Source of the DNA: Ehretia macrophylla
Taxonomy: Eukaryota > Streptophyta > Magnoliopsida > Boraginales > Ehretiaceae
Assembly (NCBI GenBank): GCA_037974665.1
Contig: CM075770.1
Coordinates: forward strand, 2,492,501 to 2,556,500
DNA: 64,000 nucleotides
Reading direction: 5' to 3'
Position numbers and translations under genes: made by a program. Below, piece by piece: positions 59,101-64,000 of the stretch. Numbering within the stretch: the stretch's first letter is position 1; each line of letters opens with the position of its first letter. The notes beneath the pieces are model-generated. The model did no database searches, was not told the DNA's origin, and saw nothing but the letters and a program-made list of their open reading frames with translations.

Positions 59101-62100
59101 CAATTTTTATAAGGGAAGGAGGATGTAATACCTGAGTCCGACCATGCATTTACAAGTATTTATTTATATTTATTTCTTTCATTATTTTTGAAAAATTGTG
59201 TCTTTGTGATTATTTGTCTGCATTTAATTTATAGTTAAATGTCTTACTATTTAAAAATCAATTGGTATTACAATTAATAGTAACATATTATTAGGTGTTC
59301 TTATAACATTAATTAACATAAAGCTTAGAGTCATTACAGGGATGTAAAGCCCCATATCATGACTAAGTAAAACTTTTGAGCTGCTTGCAAGAGTATGGGT
59401 GATTTTCTTTAATTTTTATGGTCATTTCGACAGTTTTTCTGAATTTAGAGGTTTTTTATCCGGAAAAGGGGTTTACTTCGGGGCCCATTATAGGAAAATC
59501 TGGTTTTTGTCTCGAATAACGGATATACGCCATTGAGGTTTTTTTAACTTGTACTACTTAACGGTGAAGTTTGGCAAAATTGCATTCTGGCCCGAAAATA
59601 CGAAAATCAGGACACCTACCTGTGAAACCGGTAAAAAATGAAACGTTAGTGTCACTCTCGGAGAGTGACACGTGTCTTAGGACACGTGTCATATATGAGG
59701 GACACGTGTCACACATGTGTGGACGTGCCACGCATGTAAGACACGTGGAGAGATACGTGTCACACATGTGTGGACGTGCCACGCATGTGAGACACGTGGC
59801 GGGACACTTGTCCTATACATGTTCCCTGAAGTCAAACAGACAGACATTTTTCTCTGACCCGATTTTACTAAATTATCGATTCAGTTTAGTTAACGTTCCG
59901 AAAGTTTCAAAACGGGTCTGAATCTTTTCCAATTTTCGGCATTTTGAGGTGAGGAGATTTTAATAAAAATTGCATCTTATATGTTTATATGATTATTATA
60001 TGTCTATAACATGATTTGTTATTTTAATATTCTAGCTTGAGATAAATATCATACTTATTAATATTCTTTATTTATTTGAATTAGAGTTGACTTTTTTAGC
60101 ATAAGATAAGCAGAGATCTTGCCCAAATATTTACATAAATGTTATACATGTTATTTGCATGCCGTCATAATGCCCTATTTATACTTGAAAATTGCTTTAT
60201 TATAGCCGTTATTCTATTGCCAAGAAAATATTTATTACTTGCCCGGGACAAACGCTTTAGTTGATCCCCATATGATTTGTTGTGTGTTCTATGACTACTT
60301 GTGCATGCTTGTGTGTACTTGGAGGTTGCAACCTCAAGCACGATAGCATTCGGACTCCGGGCGGCGTAAGGCTTGCCGGTGCTCCCGTGACTATCGTGGT
60401 CCTATTCCCTCTTCTCGCTTGGGACCCTTACCGCCCTTGGAGAGTTTCTCTCGCTTGGGACCAGGTCCGCCCTCGGAGATGCTGGGTCGTAGATTTTGGA
60501 TACAATCCGAAGTATCCTCTTGGGAGAGATAAGAAGTTGAAATTGTGATCAAGGCTAGCTACCTCCTGAACTAACTCACTTGTTCCTACTCTCGCTTGGT
60601 ACCACCCTCGGAGAGTAGTGTCCTACTCTCGCTTGGCATTCCACCCTCGGAGAGTAGGCTGATATTTGTGGATATATGCCATTATTGTTTGCCTAAATGA
60701 CATTTCTGTTATTATATATGACTCAAATGTGATAATAATTTACTACTAGTTATCATATGTTATTATATCTTATATGGACAATTTGTTATACTACAGTACG
60801 TGAATTGCATCATGATTTACAAAAGAGACCGACCAGAAATGTTTTCAAAACTCTTCTATTTCATCCTCACTAAGCTTCCCCAGAACTTACCGTTTTTTCT
60901 CCCCCCCAGTGCAGGTACAGCTTAGCTTGAAATGCAAATTGACTTTGAATGTTTACATGCTCAAAGCCTTCTGTTGTCATAGTTGGATCCAAATTGTAAA
61001 AGTTAGAGTTTATTGTATTAATTTCAGGAGAAAGGGTAGCTGTGTTGAAACCTCAATTTGTATGATAGCCGGGTAGTTATCAGATGTCAGATGTTGTAAC
61101 ACCATTTTGTATTTAAATTATTATATAAAGGCTTGTTATTAAGTAATTCTTTATTTACTGTTCCTTTTAATAGAAAGTTATGAACTCGCAATGACAATAA
61201 ACGCAGACTTTGACCTAGTCTTGAGAAGGGCCGGGTTGGGGTCATTACAGGGTTGATGAGATACGGGTGAGGGTAGCCAAACAGTGGGTGGGGCTTTTCG
61301 GATCGGGGTCGGGGTCGGGGTCGGGGTGGGGGTGGGGGTGGGGGTGGGGTGGTGTTCAAATATATGTGAGTGTGTCATATGCATAAGGGCAAACAAATTA
61401 TTTTCATTGTTCTGTTAATGATGTCAGTTCAAATAATAGTTAGGGAGTGGTGTGCACCTTTTCGTCAAAAGACAGGGATGGTATGCACCTCTTCATTAGA
61501 AAACAGGACTCTTTAAAAGCTTTCCATAATACAAAGATAGCCTAAGACTTTGGCATATTATAGGAAGTGTTGTATATTTTACCCAAAAAAGATTTAAAAG
61601 AAAAGCATATGATATTTTTCAATTCAAAAGATGCAAGAGCTTTTCTTTTGATTACAAAAACATCATGTAATTTGTTGAACTTTAAACCGACAAGGCCTTG
61701 ATATTACTAAAATTTTCAAGTCATATAATAAGTGAAGTGTCAAAACTTACCTAATTAATATGCCATTGGATTCTGGAGGCGCACCAACATCTAACCTTGC
61801 GATCAGAAGTAATGAACCAGATTTAGCTCTGTAGATGGCGTTGTCCAACTGTATTAACTCTAGTGCCGAAATGAAGGGTGTACCCTTCCCAATATTAACC
61901 ACACAGATGTGTATATAATCTGTAGCAGGCTTATGTATGATCTCTTTGATCACAACATCAGATGCATTGTCAAATTTAACGTCTTCCCACTTGTTGACAT
62001 CAACATAGAGCTCAAACTGTGGTAGTTGATTTATGGAATCATAGTTACCATACATGAAGATTGCTCTAATCAAGAACTTGTTGCCTCTTGCTTGTGATGG

Positions 62101-63538
62101 CGTTAACGTGTAGCAATTGTTGTTCCCATTGTTTACTGGAGGGAAACTTCTGACGTTCTTAAGCTGCGGCCAAAGAGTGGGGGATGTGAATTCCTCAGAA
62201 ATTGGATAACTTGTTCCGCTATTTTGCAGCTTATCAGAAACGTATTCAAAACCAGTTGAGACATCCTTGTAGTCGGTATCTCCTGATCCACAGTCAATGC
62301 CTACGAAGCCTAGAAAAATGCCAATTCAATATACAATGTCAAGACTCTTATTTTGCTTTTTTGACAAGTACAAAGATTGGTCAAACTCAAGAAAAGACAA
62401 GGGACACCTATAAGATCAGAAATTGAGCTGTGAAAAGTGTATCATAATGCTCCACAATGGAGGTAATGAACATATAGTGATACAAAATGATAAGGTACTA
62501 ATAACTACAAAATACAAATAAAGATACAAATTTGTGCCTTAAAGAATGGGATTATCATACAGATAATATACCTACACTTGGTTTACATTAGGATATAAAA
62601 CAGTTTATTTCCCGTTTGTATTATTCTCATTTTGCTAAGTAACCCCGTGTATTGTCAAAACTAGGTGGTTAAACTCCTTCTTTCTAAAAGGTTATCAAGC
62701 TAATACCAAAGAAAGATGTTAAAATTTGGTAGGTTTGGACCGCTGTCCAAGTAAGGTCGTCTTCGACAAGTATACCTTTATAAATTTCTATAATTTTTTA
62801 TATACCATTCCACAACAATGAAGTGAGCGTGCACTCTATTAACAATATTGCTCTAGTAATGTATCAATTTCAAGCGGAGAGAATGCCATATTCTATCCCA
62901 AACTCCCAGTAAATATTTTAATTTTAATAGAATTACTATTATATGTCAGGGTAAATTAGTCTTCATCTCCATTAAACCCACAACTCTCTCTCTCTCTCTC
63001 TCTCATCACACACACACAGGATCTACACTCACACACATGATTCACACACACCACTCACAAGCACAGACACGGTGGACACATACATACACACAAACACATT
63101 CTGATTCACACGGCCTTCTTCATCTCCACCGCACACACACGCACGCACACACACACACACACACACACAAACACCCACCCAAACGACAAGGACTATTTTA
63201 CTATAATTGAGAAACATTGGGACATATTTGAAAGATATAGAACAAGGGCGACCAATTATATATATATATATATCAAAATTGGAGACTGTTTGCGCAATAT
63301 ATATATAATTTAAACCCCTTGAGACTTTATGAGGTATAAAATCTTACTATGTTAGAAGCTTACTTGAAATGCCGGCGATGAGTCTCCTTCTGGCATGTTG
63401 ATCAGCGTTTGTTTGCTCTCCGGAGTAAGTGCGGTTGCCCTTGTTTCGAGGAGCAAAATGAACGATGGCTAGTATCTGTATCACCACCGCGAGAGGGAAC
63501 AGGAATGATCTACGTCTACGGGAAGCCCGAGAGCCCAT
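50223..63538 (-). CDS. Malectin-like LRR receptor-like serine/threonine kinase, complete (gene C)
   Basis: Plasma-membrane receptor kinase of plant LRR-RLK subfamily I. Exons: 63538-63364, 62309-61751, 55811-55354, 53945-53804, 53724-53653, 53357-53286, 53174-53094, 52985-52828, 52597-52541, 52286-52230, 51981-51776, 51655-51529, 51232-51179, 51091-50902 and 50703-50223. All introns are GT-AG, and the sum is 2889 nt, 963 codons with stop, so 962 residues. Domains: signal peptide (1-30), malectin-like (about 59-395), WQGDPC motif (414-419), LRRs (about 445-515), membrane helix (about 544-565), juxtamembrane repeats (573-610), kinase (about 640-900). Catalytic residues K664, D756 and D774 are present. 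Such receptors sense cell-wall or microbial signals in this family; the ligand is unknown. Intron 2 (about 5.9 kb) holds an LTR element. Start at the second in-frame ATG (63538) is preferred; 63565 adds nine residues. Length and motifs are normal for the family. Confidence 0.9.
52230..52597 (-). other. Tandem pair of 57-nt juxtamembrane exons in gene C
   Basis: Exons 52597-52541 and 52286-52230 encode near-identical segments (MIAEPGQETSLRSNTPTSG and VIAEPRQETSLRSNTPTSG). They lie in a tandem duplication of about 310 bp (about 52115-52425 and 52426-52735), with long identical intron tracts such as ATTGAATCATCACCATTTCT. Both are phase 1 at each end. A third, decayed copy appears near 52060-52110. 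The counts and phases match gene A, but the duplicated unit is longer here. Confidence 0.85.
53094..53945 (-). CDS. Gene C exons 4-7: WQGDPC linker and leucine-rich repeats
   Basis: Exon 4 (142 nt) gives VDAIIGIKERYGIKKNWQGD then PCMPKEFLWDG, the conserved linker before the LRRs. Exons 5 and 6 are exactly 72 nt, one 24-residue repeat each (NLSSSGLSNDIHSSFSGLSS, DLSNNSLTGRIPDFLANMQS). Exon 7 (81 nt) gives NLSGNNFTGSIPHSLIERNI. Exon-per-repeat structure is typical of this subfamily, and the same lengths occur in gene A. Confidence 0.9.
53212..53253. repeat. AAAG microsatellite in gene C
   Basis: About ten GAAA units in the intron between LRR exons 6 and 7. The matching intron of gene A has a short version (GAAAGGAAGAAAGAAAG near 5407), so the array expanded in gene C. 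Confidence 0.65.
53946..55353. other. Gene C intron 3
   Basis: 1.4 kb of AT-rich intron sequence between the second malectin exon and the WQGDPC exon. No transposon end or RNA was recognised. Confidence 0.5.
55354..55811 (-). CDS. Gene C exon 3: second malectin-like half
   Basis: It opens YKDDFYGRIWKPMKFW, the family signature (usually RYPDDVYDRIW). It continues YWYMHFVEVENLEKQIDMRK, LTFQFEKTLDST and ILNAIEVYMVKDFQWPPSAQ. It is separated from exon 2 by the large element-bearing intron and from exon 4 by 1.4 kb of non-coding sequence. It is intact here, while the matching exon in gene A is frameshifted. Confidence 0.9.
56080..56122. repeat. TA microsatellite in gene C intron 2
   Basis: About 20 TA repeats, followed by CATATACA/CACA-type short repeats to about 56220. 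A likely polymorphic marker. Confidence 0.7.
56220..56318 (+). repeat. G-rich tract left of the LTR element
   Basis: It contains GGTGGGGAGG and GGTGGGGGTGGGAGGGGG with many runs of three or more G. It is continuous with the G-rich tract right of the element once the insertion is ignored. G-quadruplex formation on the plus strand, the template strand for gene C, is plausible. Confidence 0.6.
56860..57030. repeat. Palindromic CACGTG minisatellite in the 5' LTR
   Basis: About three units of about 51 bp, each with GGACACGTGTCA, GCGTGGACGTGCCACGCATG and GAGACACGTG. Each unit contains inverted repeats centred on CACGTG or on GTGCCACGCA. CACGTG is the G-box core. The matching array in the 3' LTR (59660-59818) has a different unit arrangement. 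Confidence 0.7.
59660..59818. repeat. Palindromic CACGTG minisatellite in the 3' LTR
   Basis: It matches the array in the 5' LTR but with differently deleted units: GACACGTGTC occurs several times at its left end, followed by two complete units with GGACGTGCCACGCATGT. Array length differs between the two LTRs, which were identical at insertion. Confidence 0.7.
61255..61360 (+). repeat. G-rich simple repeat right of the LTR element
   Basis: Tandem GGGGTC units pass into GGGGGT units at about 61305-61350, a strong G-quadruplex candidate. It lies about 400 bp from the donor of exon 2 of gene C (61751), in intron 2. Confidence 0.7.
61751..63538 (-). CDS. Gene C exons 1-2: signal peptide and first malectin-like half
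   Basis: Exon 1 encodes an arginine-rich start (MGSRASRRRR), a hydrophobic core (SFLFPLAVVIQILAIV) and HARRRLIAGISS. It joins in phase 1 to exon 2, which opens FVGIDCGSGDTDYKDVSTG, the conserved IDCG start of malectin-like ectodomains. Exon 2 continues YTLTPSQARGNKFLIRAIFM and FELYVDVNKWEDV, ending GILI before the split codon of the RYKDD motif. The 1.05-kb intron between them contains CT and CA microsatellites. Confidence 0.88.
62984..63175. repeat. CT and CA microsatellites in gene C intron 1
   Basis: A (CT)n run at about 62984-63004 is followed by dispersed CACACA blocks and a (CA)n run at about 63131-63168. They lie between exons 1 and 2 of gene C. Confidence 0.7.
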
Positions 63539-63610
63539 CTTCTGGAAAGGAGTGGAGAAGTCCAAGCTATGCTTAATTACATAGCAGCAATCTAAGGTCC
63601 AGAAAGAGCC

Positions 63611-63617
63611 ATTTATA
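63611..63617 (-). promoter_or_regulatory. Probable TATA box of gene C
   Basis: TATAAAT on the minus strand lies 73 bp upstream of the preferred start codon. With normal plant spacing, transcription would begin near 63580, which makes the upstream ATG at 63565 also reachable; family comparison favours 63538. Confidence 0.5.
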
Positions 63618-64000
63618 CTTGTCAGAAAGTGGTGGAAAAATCATGTCAACCAAGAAAAGCGAACAAGAGAAGAAAAATATAAACTTGCCAAAAAAGAGTC
63701 GACATATTCCTTTTGACATGGACTAAGGAGCAAGCTCACTCGCTTTTTAGTTCAAAAAAAAAAAAAAGCTCACTTGCTTCCAGGGAGACCCTCTCACAAC
63801 CAAGTGGGTGCCATATGTGTGGGACTCACATCTTTGTGAAAGTCCTTAAAGGTGTGAACAGCGGAATCACTTGAGGTCTCGTGTCTGCCGTATACATTTG
63901 GGTTTTGTAAGATCTATACAAGTGGCGTAATCTAGTAATTTGACAAGTTTTTCTTTTCTTGGTTACAACTGGTATTTTCTAAATAACGAATATATCATTT

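Larger units (their letters stand above)
56319..61249 (+). mobile_element. Non-autonomous LTR retroelement (Gypsy Tekay/Del-like), structurally whole
   Basis: Two LTRs, 56319-58482 (2164 bp) and 59124-61249 (2126 bp), start TGTAATA and end GGGGTCATTACA. The 5' LTR is followed by TGGTATCAGAGC (58485-58496), the initiator-methionine tRNA primer site. The 3' LTR is preceded by the purine tract AAGGGAAGGAGGA. A perfect 5-bp target duplication, GGGTT, lies at 56314-56318 and 61250-61254. The interior is only about 640 bp with no gag or pol, so it is a LARD-like or deleted derivative that depended on a partner element. LTR differences visible by eye are a few per cent, plus a repeat-number difference, suggesting moderate age. 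It lies in intron 2 of gene C, antisense to it. Confidence 0.9.

Noticed and set aside
61255-61360. Possible interstitial telomere
   Set aside because: The units are GGGGTC and GGGGGT, not the plant telomere TTTAGGG.

Overview
The window is AT-rich nuclear DNA of a flowering plant, most likely a eudicot. It holds plant malectin-like LRR receptor kinase genes with GT-AG introns, and nearly every class of plant transposable element (L1 LINEs, Copia and Gypsy LTR elements, TRIM, hAT, Mutator, PIF/Harbinger, Helitron). No bacterial, organellar or CRISPR features were seen.

The host content is a tandem cluster of malectin-like LRR receptor kinases (LRR-RLK subfamily I type), all on the minus strand. 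(1) The first exon of one gene lies at 794-920, and the rest runs off the left edge. (2) A paralogue at 2600-9155 keeps its LRR, membrane and kinase exons but lacks the signal-peptide exon and the first malectin exon, and its remaining malectin exon carries a frameshift. (3) An orphan last-exon fragment lies at 22425-22823. (4) A gene that looks complete lies at 50223-63538: 15 exons summing to 2889 nt, exactly 963 codons, with all kinase motifs present. In both longer genes a 57-nt juxtamembrane exon is present twice in tandem.

Most of the rest is transposon. Gene A's third-from-front intron holds a hAT MITE (6626-7276, 8-bp target duplication) and a TRIM (7337-8058). A Copia fossil in two opposed blocks (9277-12240) lies upstream of it. 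A nearly full-length L1 LINE (15306-20571) and a fold-back element (20635-21019) sit inside one copy of a local duplication whose other copy (13190-13866) preserves the empty sites. A Mutator MITE (21351-22380, 9-bp target duplication) abuts the orphan kinase exon, followed by a 50-bp hairpin minisatellite (22833-23370).

From 24.4 to 38.7 kb there is no host gene. This stretch holds paired microsatellite-bearing repeats, a 1.84-kb solo LTR (27767-29603), a Gypsy fossil of Athila/Tat character (about 29.9-37.1 kb, minus) split by another solo LTR (33568-36058), and a Copia-like LTR region (37.1-38.6 kb). Then come a PIF/Harbinger element with both of its genes (38737-42611), a LINE RNase H remnant, a Helitron 5' end running into the 3' end of a SIRE-like Copia fossil (43346-47900), and a 5'-truncated LINE ending 165 bp past the stop codon of the complete kinase gene.

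The second intron of that gene carries a structurally whole, non-coding LTR element (56319-61249) with a perfect 5-bp target duplication, lying in a G-rich tract. No new defence or metabolic system was found. The points of most interest are the repeated juxtamembrane exon, survival of the kinase reading frame around a large intronic insertion, and the palindromic CACGTG minisatellite inside the LTRs.
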